64,000 nucleotides of DNA from Candidatus Peribacteria bacterium (GTDB taxonomy: Bacteria; Patescibacteriota; Gracilibacteria; Peribacterales; Peribacteraceae): assembly GCA_018652265.1 (NCBI GenBank), contig JABICL010000006.1, forward strand, positions 1 through 64,000, given 5' to 3'. This document shows, in pieces, positions 51,213-59,156 of this stretch. The position numbers and the translations under genes are program-made. Under the pieces are notes generated by a model. It made no database searches. It was not told where the DNA came from and saw nothing but the letters and a program-made list of their open reading frames with translations. The number at the start of each line of letters is the position of its first letter. Within the stretch, counting starts at the first letter, position 1.

Positions 51213-53264
51213 ATGTCACGATCAGCTATCACTCCAACTTATAGTTGCCAATTTAGCCATAGCAGGGTAGCCTTTTGCATTGTGCAGGACTTGGTAATAA
51301 AGACTACGAAAACTAAGGCTCTCAAAGATACACATTTGGTTTCTAGAACTTTCAAGTCGGAAACTGGAGAACGCGTGATTGCGCTTTTACATATACACGG
51401 AAAAGAAAAAGAGAGTGATCATCTTACTCATGAGTGGGTACACACCATTGAGCGCACATTGGTTCATGCAGAAGAGCCAGCATATGAAAGAATGGAAGGA
51501 GCACTAAAAGAAATAAATGGACTTTTGAAAGGCACTCAAATTGGCAATGGAATCTCTGAGATAGATGGATTAATAATGATTCAGGATGAAGATGGTGTTT
51601 TACATATGTCTCAAGCAGGAAGAGCCGAGGCATATTTATGCCGCAAAGGGAAAACTGTACAAATAACAGAAAGGGCTGCGGGCAGAAGTGGATCACAGTT
51701 TCTTTATATATCTAGTGGAGATATTGAAGGAGAAGACACAATAATAGCATCTACAGAGAGATTGCTTAGATGTATGACTCCAGCGCAAATGTCGCAAATG
51801 CTCAGAAAAAGAACAACTGCATTAGATGAAATTCGCGATGTTCTAGAAGCAGATAAAGAGCCTGCAGTTGTATCACTTATATATCAGGATGGAGATAGCT
51901 CTGAAATTAAGATTCCTAAAGTGTCTAAAATTTTCAAAAAAGAGAAAAATGGAATAAAGAAATTAATGAATGCAATAAGTGGAATAAAAAATATTAAACC
52001 AAGAAGAAAAGGCAGAAGAACTACAAGCGTAAAGAAGGACTCTAAATCACTTAAATCATTTGTTTCGATATTTTCTAATGTAAAAGAAAGATTTAATAAA
52101 ATATTTGGAAGTTTTCTTTCAGATCTACAACACCCTACAAAGAAGCGTCGTGCTCATATTATCTTGCTTGCAAGTGCAATAGTTGTATTTATAGCAATAT
52201 GGGCAGGATTTCAGGTAACAAATTTAAGTGTTCATTCCAAAAATAGAACAGAGCTCAGAGAAATAGTAGAAAAGATAAATTCAGATATCACCACTTCAGA
52301 AAATCGTCATCTAATGGGTGATATAGATTCTGCTAGTGCAATTCTAAACAGAGCAGAGCAGTCTGCTAAAAACATTATGCAGAATGAATCTGGACTATTT
52401 AGAACAGAAGCTCTGGATTTACTAGATAGAATAAGAGAGAAGAGAGAATCTATAAGTAATATAGTGAGGCTATCTCCAACTATAGTTGCAAATCTTACAT
52501 CTCGTAATCCTGATGTATCTGCGCGTGGGCTTATAGGAATAGAAAGAGGAAGAATGATCGCTTATGACAGGCAAAACTTATACTCAATAATAGTAAATGC
52601 AGTAGACGAGCCACAGAGACTTGATGGAGATAACTTAATTCTCAATGGATCATATTTCTCTAGATACAACACAACCATATTCATGACTAAGGAGAATAGG
52701 TTGATAGAACTTATAGAAGGACAGCCAACTGCAATGAAAACAGATGATCTCTCTGGCTGGTTATCTGGACCAGATATGGAAACTTACATCAGATTCTTAT
52801 ACGTCTTATCTCCTCAGAATAATCAGATATATAAATATGAACGTCTAAGCAATCGTTATAGCGCTCCAACTGAATACAACGTAAGTGGAAATCTAGAAGG
52901 AGCTCTGGACATGACAATAGATGCCAGTGTGTATGTACTGCGCCAAGGAGGAAACATGACAAAACTATTCCGAGGAGAAGAAAGTAACTTCACTATAAGA
53001 AACTTGCCAGAAGGAGCACTAGAAACTGCTACAAAAATATACAAGGTTAGAGACAGAGGAAACTTCTACTTCCTAGATCCAGAACATGCACGCATCATAG
53101 TTTCTAGAACAGATGATGATCTTGGAGAATCTTTATACTTAAAACAATATGTTCTAGAAGGAGAACAGATTGGAACCCTGCAAGATCTGTACATAGATCA
53201 GGAAGAAACTCATTTGATAGTAATGGATGAAAAGAGGGTGTATTCGATTAATCTTCAAGACTAG
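51213..53264 (+). CDS. Transmembrane protein: PP2C-like cytosolic domain, external beta-propeller-like domain
   Basis: About 683 residues from the ATG at 51213; an earlier start at 51123 would translate two repeat-E copies and is unlikely. The cytosolic part (1-230) resembles a PP2C-type fold (VIALLHIHGKE, ISEIDGLIMIQDEDGVL, GRAEAYLCRKGKTVQITE, LYISSGDI). A basic linker, one transmembrane helix (about 315-334), a coiled segment (345-415) and an external repeat-strand domain with YxLxP-like turns (430-683) follow. The acidic residues of active PP2C phosphatases are not clearly conserved. Possibly a trans-envelope signalling or anchoring protein. Confidence 0.6.
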   Translation: MSRSAITPTYSCQFSHSRVAFCIVQDLVIKTTKTKALKDTHLVSRTFKSETGERVIALLHIHGKEKESDHLTHEWVHTIERTLVHAEEPAYERMEGALKEINGLLKGTQIGNGISEIDGLIMIQDEDGVLHMSQAGRAEAYLCRKGKTVQITERAAGRSGSQFLYISSGDIEGEDTIIASTERLLRCMTPAQMSQMLRKRTTALDEIRDVLEADKEPAVVSLIYQDGDSSEIKIPKVSKIFKKEKNGIKKLMNAISGIKNIKPRRKGRRTTSVKKDSKSLKSFVSIFSNVKERFNKIFGSFLSDLQHPTKKRRAHIILLASAIVVFIAIWAGFQVTNLSVHSKNRTELREIVEKINSDITTSENRHLMGDIDSASAILNRAEQSAKNIMQNESGLFRTEALDLLDRIREKRESISNIVRLSPTIVANLTSRNPDVSARGLIGIERGRMIAYDRQNLYSIIVNAVDEPQRLDGDNLILNGSYFSRYNTTIFMTKENRLIELIEGQPTAMKTDDLSGWLSGPDMETYIRFLYVLSPQNNQIYKYERLSNRYSAPTEYNVSGNLEGALDMTIDASVYVLRQGGNMTKLFRGEESNFTIRNLPEGALETATKIYKVRDRGNFYFLDPEHARIIVSRTDDDLGESLYLKQYVLEGEQIGTLQDLYIDQEETHLIVMDEKRVYSINLQD

Positions 53265-53270
53265 TAGATA

Positions 53271-53276
53271 TAGAAT
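53271..53276 (+). promoter_or_regulatory. -10 box of the nucleotidyltransferase gene (leaderless)
   Basis: TAGAAT within TATAGAAT, then CTAAAT, then ATG at 53283. Spacing of 6 bases matches other leaderless starts here. Confidence 0.45.
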
Positions 53277-53282
53277 CTAAAT

Positions 53283-53639
53283 ATGAAAGTTTTAATATTT
53301 GGAACTTTTGATGGCCTGCACGATGGACATAAGTTTTTTATTTCAGAAGCTCTCAAGCGTGGAGATTTATTTATAGTTGTTGCAAGAGATAACAATGTTA
53401 AATTTATAAAAAATAAAGAAACCAAATTCTCTGAAAATGAAAGATTAAATGTAATCGAAAAAGAATTTCCAGAAGTAGATGTAAGACTTGGTGACACAGA
53501 AGATTTTATGAAACCTGTGAAAGATATTGCTCCGGATTTAATCTTATTTGGATATGATCAGAAATTACCGCCTGGAATTGGTGTTTCCGATCTAAAATTT
53601 TCCACAGAAAGGGTTGGATTTTTTGACAGAGAGGAATGA
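53283..53639 (+). CDS. Cytidylyltransferase-like nucleotidyltransferase
   Basis: A 118-residue HIGH-superfamily nucleotidyltransferase. GTFDGLHDGHKFFISEALKR (about 7-26) contains the nucleotide-binding DGLHxGH motif; the ISSxTR-like region is degenerate and the protein is short, like glycerol-3-phosphate cytidylyltransferase or archaeal-type FAD synthase. Substrate cannot be assigned. Glycan-precursor activation would fit the neighbourhood. Confidence 0.75.
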   Translation: MKVLIFGTFDGLHDGHKFFISEALKRGDLFIVVARDNNVKFIKNKETKFSENERLNVIEKEFPEVDVRLGDTEDFMKPVKDIAPDLILFGYDQKLPPGIGVSDLKFSTERVGFFDREE

Positions 53640-53649
53640 AAATACATAC

Positions 53650-53982
53650 ATGTCAGAATTTAATCCAGAACGGGAATATAAACACAGCTTAATAGAGCGG
53701 GCATTTGGAGAATATGAAGCTATGTGTAGATCAGGATCTGTAATCGAGGCATGTGATCCTTTAATTAAACGAATGGGCATTGCAATCTCGAAAGGAGAAA
53801 TTACACCTCAGATGAAGGTAGATGCTTTCATAACCGAAGCAAATGTAATTCTGTCTTACCAACTGCGCGATGCGTTTCACAAAATTTTTACAGAAAAACC
53901 TAAGATAACAACTTATGAAGATGGCTGTTTTGCAACAGAAGTTGCAAGGAGAATCTTCGAAAAACATCATCAGCTTAACTAA
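53650..53982 (+). CDS. Hypothetical protein, 110 aa
   Basis: A helical soluble protein starting at ATG 53650, with GAGGAATGA upstream. It begins MSEFNPEREYKHSLIERAFG and has no recognisable domain. It follows the nucleotidyltransferase by 10 bases and overlaps the convergent PfkB kinase by 8 bases. Confidence 0.55.
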   Translation: MSEFNPEREYKHSLIERAFGEYEAMCRSGSVIEACDPLIKRMGIAISKGEITPQMKVDAFITEANVILSYQLRDAFHKIFTEKPKITTYEDGCFATEVARRIFEKHHQLN

Positions 53983-54940
53983 GCGAAGACAACTTCTGTC
54001 CATATGTTTTTTCTGCCCTTTCGTATAAATCATCAAGCAGAAATTCTTCTAGCTGTGTTCCTTCACATTCGACAACAAAAGATGCAATAGTAGCGCCTAG
54101 TCTTCCTGCCTCTTTTATGTCCCACCCTTTAGAGAGGCCAGTAACAAATCCTGCTCTGAATGCATCCCCTGCCCCAGTTGGATTAACAAGTTTCTTAGTA
54201 GGAACTGCTTCTACAACTATGCTTTCATCTTGTGTTTGAATTCCTACTCCATGCTCACCATGAGTAACTACTATAAATCCAGCGTGTTCCAAAACATCAC
54301 TCTGTGTCCACTCAAGAGAATCACATAACATAGTCCATTCATATGAGTTCACAATCACTGAATTACTGCCATCTACCATTCTTCTTAGGTCATCACGGGA
54401 AAACTGTAGTATCTGCTGTCCTGGATCAAATACATAAGGAATTTCATGCTCCTGACAAAGGGAAACAGTCTGCATCATAGAAGTAGTAGAGTGCGGACTT
54501 ACAAGTACATATGATAATTTGTCTTTTATAGCTTCAAGAGCTGGCGGTTCTGTTTCTAGATCTGCACCAGGATGAAAGAATGTTATCTGACGCTCATTGC
54601 TATCCGTTCCAATAATTGCAGTAGGCGTTACATGTTCGTGCTTCTGAGTAATACAAGAAACATTTATATCTTTTCCTTTAAGCCTATCAATATATTCATC
54701 TCCATCTTTTCCAACAGATCCTGCAACCATTACATCTTGATTTAGAAGCTTAAAATTCCAAGCAATGTTTGCAGCTGTGCCACCATAATGCTTAGCTAAA
54801 TGACGAGTCACATAAGCAACGGATAGATTTTCTAAATTATCTGTATCTATACCTTCTGCAAAAGAGCCATCGTATGAAAGTAGCATATCGTATGCTATAG
54901 AACCGGAAACTAGGAAAGTAGACATGCGATAAGGATACAT
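53975..54940 (-). CDS. PfkB-family carbohydrate/nucleoside kinase
   Basis: A ribokinase-fold kinase of 321 residues from the ATG at 54940, which follows TATAAT by 6 bases. Longer readings (to 55111) would translate repeat D and are artefacts. Motifs: FLVSGSIAYDMLL near the N terminus, YGGTAANIAWNFKLL, and the anion-hole/catalytic NPTGAGDAFRAGFVTGL with the catalytic Asp in GAGDA. The closest subgroup is adenosine-kinase-like sugar kinases; substrate unknown. Confidence 0.88.
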   Translation of the reverse strand: MYPYRMSTFLVSGSIAYDMLLSYDGSFAEGIDTDNLENLSVAYVTRHLAKHYGGTAANIAWNFKLLNQDVMVAGSVGKDGDEYIDRLKGKDINVSCITQKHEHVTPTAIIGTDSNERQITFFHPGADLETEPPALEAIKDKLSYVLVSPHSTTSMMQTVSLCQEHEIPYVFDPGQQILQFSRDDLRRMVDGSNSVIVNSYEWTMLCDSLEWTQSDVLEHAGFIVVTHGEHGVGIQTQDESIVVEAVPTKKLVNPTGAGDAFRAGFVTGLSKGWDIKEAGRLGATIASFVVECEGTQLEEFLLDDLYERAEKTYGQKLSSLS

Positions 54941-54946
54941 TGTTAA

Positions 54947-54952
54947 ATTATA
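54947..54952 (-). promoter_or_regulatory. -10 box of the PfkB kinase gene (leaderless)
   Basis: TATAAT on the minus strand, then TTAACA, then ATG. It decides the start at 54940 over a second ATG at 54925. Confidence 0.6.
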
Positions 54953-54996
54953 AATCCCAAGATCTTGCACATCGCTCGCTCGCTTAAGGCAATATG

Positions 54997-55106
54997 AAGG
55001 ATGGAAAGGATTTAAAGGATTCAAACGATTGAAAGGAAATATCATTATGATCGAATATAAGCTTCTCCTTTCAATCCTTTCACTCTTTTCCATCCTTTCC
55101 ATCTTT
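54997..55106. repeat. Repeat family D, copy 2
   Basis: GATGGAAAGGAT pairs perfectly with ATCCTTTCCATC at the outer ends, and GATTGAAAGGA with TCCTTTCAATC nearer the centre. The whole resembles 18096-18206, including the central CATTAT. It lies between divergent kinase and ugd genes and is flanked by weaker repeat-E-like words (54972-54989, 55110-55133). Confidence 0.82.
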
Positions 55107-55195
55107 CTCATTAAGCCTCCTGCTCGCTTGCTGCATTTTTGATTTAATTAAAAATTTACAATTCAGAACAAAAAATTTGAGGTATCATGTGCAGC

Positions 55196-56512
55196 ATGAA
55201 AATCTGCGTAGTTGGAACTGGATATGTCGGATTGGTATCCGCGGCATGCTTCTCGGAAATTGGACACGATGTAGTTGGAGTGGATATAGACGAAAAAAAA
55301 GTAGAGATGCTTAAACAAGGAGGATGTCCTATATATGAACCAGGACTTCCTGAGCTTTTGGCTAAAAATATAGAAGCAGGCAAAATTACTTTTACCACAA
55401 ACTTGGACGAAGGAATTCATGAATGTGAGCTGATTATGGCTGCTGTAGGTACACCGGTAGGACAAGGAAGACGTGCAGACTTATCACAGGTAGAAAGTGT
55501 ATGCAGAACAATTGGACAACATACAAATGATGAAAGAATTCTAGTAATCAAATCTACAGTGCCAGTTGGCACCAGTAAAAAATGCCAAATATGGGTAGAA
55601 GAAGAAATGGAAAAAAGAGGAGTAAATCACCATGTTCATTTGGTCAGTAATCCAGAATTTTTAAGAGAAGGAAAAGCCATAAAAGATTTTATGGAACCAG
55701 ATCGAATAGTTGTAGGATTTCGTGACGAAAAAGCAGGAACAGCAATGCGTGAGCTATATAAGCCACTTATAGATCAAGGATCTAACTACTTGGAAATGAA
55801 TGTAGAAAGCTCAGAGCTCACTAAATATGCAAGCAATTCATTCTTGGCTACCAAAATTTCATTTGTTAACTTCATGGCACAACTCTGTGAAGAATGTGGT
55901 GCCAATGTAGAAAGAGTTGCCGAAGGAATGGGAACAGATAGTAGAATCGGAGCTCAATTCTTGAATGCTGGAATAGGATATGGAGGGAGCTGTTTTCCAA
56001 AAGATGTACAAGCACTTATAAAAACATCTGATGCACTCGGAGTAGATTCCCAATTGCTTCGTGACGTTGAAACAATAAATGAAAGACAGAGAGAATCATT
56101 TGTCAGAAAAATAGAAAAGTCAGTAGGAAATGTTCGTGGAAAAAGCTTTGGAGTATGGGGACTTGCATTCAAACCAGATACAGATGACATGAGATCTGCT
56201 CCATCTATAGACATAATAAATATGCTTTTAGATAAGGGTGTATCAAAAATAAAAGCATATGACCCAGTTGCTATAGAAGTCGCAAAAAGATCCCTTCCTG
56301 AAGTTGTAGAATTCACTGAAAATGAGAAAGATGCAGCAGCTGGAGCTGATGTACTTTTAATCCTTACGGAATGGAGTCACTGGCAAGAATGGAGCCCTGA
56401 ACAGATTGCCTCAGTACTTAGTGGTAAACATGTAATAGATGGAAGAAATGTATTTGATCCAGAAGAGATGAGAGAAGCAGGACTTGAGTATATTTCTGTG
56501 GGACGTATGTAG
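55196..56512 (+). CDS. ugd: UDP-glucose/GDP-mannose 6-dehydrogenase
   Basis: A 438-residue NAD-dependent dehydrogenase, probably oxidising UDP-glucose to UDP-glucuronate. The Rossmann start MKICVVGTGYVGLVSA is canonical; VKSTVPVGTS and VSNPEFLREGKAI follow, and the catalytic cysteine lies in GIGYGGSCFPKDV (about 265). The partner epimerase next door acts on UDP-glucuronate, which favours UDP-glucose as substrate. ATG 55187 has GAGG 4 bases upstream; ATG 55196 fits the family start and a TATCAT box 7 bases before it. Confidence 0.94.
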   Translation: MKICVVGTGYVGLVSAACFSEIGHDVVGVDIDEKKVEMLKQGGCPIYEPGLPELLAKNIEAGKITFTTNLDEGIHECELIMAAVGTPVGQGRRADLSQVESVCRTIGQHTNDERILVIKSTVPVGTSKKCQIWVEEEMEKRGVNHHVHLVSNPEFLREGKAIKDFMEPDRIVVGFRDEKAGTAMRELYKPLIDQGSNYLEMNVESSELTKYASNSFLATKISFVNFMAQLCEECGANVERVAEGMGTDSRIGAQFLNAGIGYGGSCFPKDVQALIKTSDALGVDSQLLRDVETINERQRESFVRKIEKSVGNVRGKSFGVWGLAFKPDTDDMRSAPSIDIINMLLDKGVSKIKAYDPVAIEVAKRSLPEVVEFTENEKDAAAGADVLLILTEWSHWQEWSPEQIASVLSGKHVIDGRNVFDPEEMREAGLEYISVGRM

Positions 56513-56584
56513 CGATCAGCGGTCCGCGTTCAGCGATCAGTAGCAAAGCAAGAATATTTAACGGATCACGGATCGCAGAACGCC
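56511..56584 (+). repeat. Heptamer repeat tracts between ugd and the epimerase gene
   Basis: AGCGATCAGCGGTCCGCGTT with CAGCGATCAG (56511-56540) and ACGGATC, ACGGATC, GCAGAAC, GCC (about 56571-56584) use the same heptamers seen inside murB, murD and the gene at 59146. This intergenic site shows that the family also inserts outside genes. Confidence 0.75.
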
Positions 56585-56630
56585 ACAAATTAGTATCCCA
56601 ACCCTTTTTTTTACATTATTATCTACATGA

Positions 56631-57578
56631 ATGAAAATTCTAGTAACAGGTTCCGCCGGCTTCATAGGGTTCCACCTCATAAAGAAGCTTCTAGAACGTG
56701 GAGATGAAGTTGTTGGGTTAGATAATTTTAATTCTTATTACGATCCAAAACTAAAAGAGGCTCGTAATTCGCAGCTTATGGAACAAAAAGGATTCACCCT
56801 TATAAAAGGAGACATTTTGGACAAAGAAATATTAGATGAATCAATGAAAGGCGTAGATCGTGTATGTCATCTCGCAGCACTTGCTGGAGTTAGATATTCC
56901 CTAGAACATCCAGAAGAATATATTTCCAATAATATTGTTGGATTTTTTAATGTTATAGATGCAGTTAAACGACATGAAATTCCAGGACTTATATATGCAT
57001 CATCCAGCTCTGTTTATGGAGGAAATAATAAGCTTCCAGCAAGTGAAGGAGACAGAGTAGATAATCCTATTTCTCTCTATGCAGAGAATAAGCGCGAGAA
57101 TGAAATGCTCGCTCATACATATCATCATCTATATGGATTCCCTGTAACTGGACTACGATTTTTCACTGTATATGGACCATGGGGAAGACCAGACATGGCA
57201 CTATTCTTATTCACTGACGCAATACTTAGAGGCAACAAAATGCAAATATTTGGAGAAGGCAAAATGCAACGTGATTTCACATTCGTGGACGATATAGTAG
57301 ATGGAGTAATTGCTTCGATAGACAAAAATTATGATAATGAAATATTTAATCTAGGATCTGGGAGAAAAGAAGAACTCATGGATTTTGTATCAATCATAGA
57401 AAAAGAATGTGGCAAAGAAGGAAATAAAGAAATGCTAGGAATGCAGCCTGGTGACGTACGAGCAAGCCTTGCAGACGTCAACAAAGCTCGTGACGCGCTT
57501 GGATATGATCCAAAGACATCAATTGCTGAAGGAATTCCAGAATTCGTTAGTTGGTATAAAGAGTATTATGAGATATAG
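56631..57578 (+). CDS. NAD-dependent sugar epimerase, probably UDP-glucuronate 4-epimerase
   Basis: A 315-residue extended SDR enzyme. GSAGFIGFHL at the N terminus binds NAD; the catalytic triad includes SSSVYG and YAENK. TVYGPWGRPDMALFLFTDAI is characteristic of UDP-glucuronate 4-epimerases. With ugd it would convert UDP-glucose through UDP-glucuronate to UDP-galacturonate. TATTAT 8 bases before the ATG suggests a leaderless start. Confidence 0.9.
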   Translation: MKILVTGSAGFIGFHLIKKLLERGDEVVGLDNFNSYYDPKLKEARNSQLMEQKGFTLIKGDILDKEILDESMKGVDRVCHLAALAGVRYSLEHPEEYISNNIVGFFNVIDAVKRHEIPGLIYASSSSVYGGNNKLPASEGDRVDNPISLYAENKRENEMLAHTYHHLYGFPVTGLRFFTVYGPWGRPDMALFLFTDAILRGNKMQIFGEGKMQRDFTFVDDIVDGVIASIDKNYDNEIFNLGSGRKEELMDFVSIIEKECGKEGNKEMLGMQPGDVRASLADVNKARDALGYDPKTSIAEGIPEFVSWYKEYYEI

Positions 57579-57702
57579 CATGCTTCGACACGCACTTCGT
57601 CTCACAGAACTTAAGCATCGCTCCGCTCCGCTTCAAGTTCAGCTCGCTCAGCGCGGCTCAGCATGACATGCTAATCACTAATCACTACCTACTAACCACT
57701 CG
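57579..57702. repeat. GC-rich element and heptamer tract in a convergent gap
   Basis: 57590-57665 is a GC-rich stretch of cgctccgctccgc-like words resembling the window's first 60 bases. At 57671-57702 the plus strand shows CTAATCACTAATCAC and CTACTAACCACT; on the minus strand this is AGTGGTT and AGTGATT heptamers. No terminator with a clean T run is seen. Confidence 0.55.
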
Positions 57703-57703
57703 A

Positions 57704-58795
57704 TTAGCCTTTCCAAGTTACCAACCTATTGATCGTATAATTCCAGAACGTTCCTACAATTGCACCTACAACCACAGCTGTGATTTCTCTATACCCCTGT
57801 GAGAATATAAGTGCAGCAACAGCGTAGTTTGCGAAAGCTCCAACAGCACACGCCACATTAAACTTCAGAAAACCTCCTACAGCTTTCATTCCACGCAACT
57901 TAAGATGATTGAACGTCCACATATTGTTCAATATGAAATTGAAGAAAATTGCGACTTCTATTGCACTTAGCAAAGCTATGGAAAACCCAACAATCGTAAG
58001 GTTATAAGCCTCTAATATATATCTGGAAACTGAATAATAAGTTCCCCACTGAACACCAATTCCAAGTGATCCGACGATACAATATTTAAGAAAAGTAAGA
58101 GGTATAAATCTTCCAACAGTTACATCATACAAATACTCCAAAAACTCAACTTTGACTTTAAATTCGAGCTTACTTTTACCGTGAATTCTTTCTCCGAATA
58201 CAAATGGAATCTCTGTAACTGTAGTTTTCTTTGGAGCATTAACAAGAAAGTCGAGTAGGATCTTGAATCCTTTAGGATTTAATTTGCTTAATGTCTTTTC
58301 AAACGTTTCTCGGTCTATTGCAAAGAATCCACTCATAGGATCACGAACGTCCACCTTACAAACAAACATCGCCAAAGCAGTTGCAAATCTACTAATAGAC
58401 TGACGATCTTCCTCCCAGTCCCCTACACTGCCCCCTTCTACGTAGCGAGAACCTATGGCAATGTTAGATCCACTTTTCACTTCGGCAAACATAATTGGCA
58501 GAATGGAAAGATCATGTTGCCCATCCGCGTCTGCAACTGCCAATACATCACCCTTAGCTGCCAGGAATCCTTCAACTACTGCAGATGAAAGTCCATGACG
58601 TCCTACACGTCTGATTACATGTAAATTGTGCATCTTTTCGGACATTTCTTGTGCAACTTTCCATGTATTATCCGGAGAATCATCATCAACAATTATTATT
58701 TCGTGCTCTACAGACTGTAGAGTCTCCTCTATTTTAGGGATCATAACCGGCAAGTTTTTGGCTTCATTGAAGGTTGGAAGTATTAGTGAAAGCAT
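57704..58795 (-). CDS. GT2 glycosyltransferase fused to GtrA domain (DPM1-like)
   Basis: A 363-residue protein. Residues 1-225 are a GT2 domain of the dolichyl-phosphate-mannose synthase group: LILPTFNEAKNLP, VDDDSPDNTW and ADADGQHDLS supply the nucleotide- and metal-binding aspartates. Residues about 235-360 are a four-helix GtrA membrane domain. It should load a sugar from a nucleotide donor onto polyprenyl phosphate and present it across the membrane for GT-C enzymes. Confidence 0.92.
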   Translation of the reverse strand: MLSLILPTFNEAKNLPVMIPKIEETLQSVEHEIIIVDDDSPDNTWKVAQEMSEKMHNLHVIRRVGRHGLSSAVVEGFLAAKGDVLAVADADGQHDLSILPIMFAEVKSGSNIAIGSRYVEGGSVGDWEEDRQSISRFATALAMFVCKVDVRDPMSGFFAIDRETFEKTLSKLNPKGFKILLDFLVNAPKKTTVTEIPFVFGERIHGKSKLEFKVKVEFLEYLYDVTVGRFIPLTFLKYCIVGSLGIGVQWGTYYSVSRYILEAYNLTIVGFSIALLSAIEVAIFFNFILNNMWTFNHLKLRGMKAVGGFLKFNVACAVGAFANYAVAALIFSQGYREITAVVVGAIVGTFWNYTINRLVTWKG

Positions 58796-58865
58796 GTTTC
58801 TAAGGGTATAGGAATATTTGAAAAATAGGAACAGATTGAGATTACTACTGGTAGAATATTATACG

Positions 58866-59156
58866 ATGAAATTGCGTCTCATGTTTATATTTTTGTGCAT
58901 TAGTTTACTACTAAGTAGTACATCGATTATGGGCATTTCACGACTAATCCCACTCTTTTTTAACTCAGAAATAAGATCACACGTTTCTGAATCTGCAGAC
59001 AAGTTGAGACTCATGGGCTTGTGGCTTATAAACATCGATATAGTAAAAGTTGAATCTAAAGATTTAGACACATGTTTTACATGGGAATATGAATATAGAT
59101 CGAAAGAAAAAGTATATCCAAAAGAATTGATTACAAATTGTACAAATGAAAATTAA
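58866..59156 (+). CDS. Small membrane-anchored protein
   Basis: A 96-residue protein from the ATG at 58866 (a longer form to 58818 is possible). One N-terminal hydrophobic helix (MKLRLMFIFLCISLLLSS) and a short external domain with two cysteines. It overlaps the GT-C-like gene by 11 bases, which suggests coupling. Function unknown. Confidence 0.5.
   Translation: MKLRLMFIFLCISLLLSSTSIMGISRLIPLFFNSEIRSHVSESADKLRLMGLWLINIDIVKVESKDLDTCFTWEYEYRSKEKVYPKELITNCTNEN

Noticed and set aside
54940-55111. N-terminal extension of the PfkB kinase
   Set aside because: The extra codons translate repeat D; a -10 box and the family start indicate 54940.
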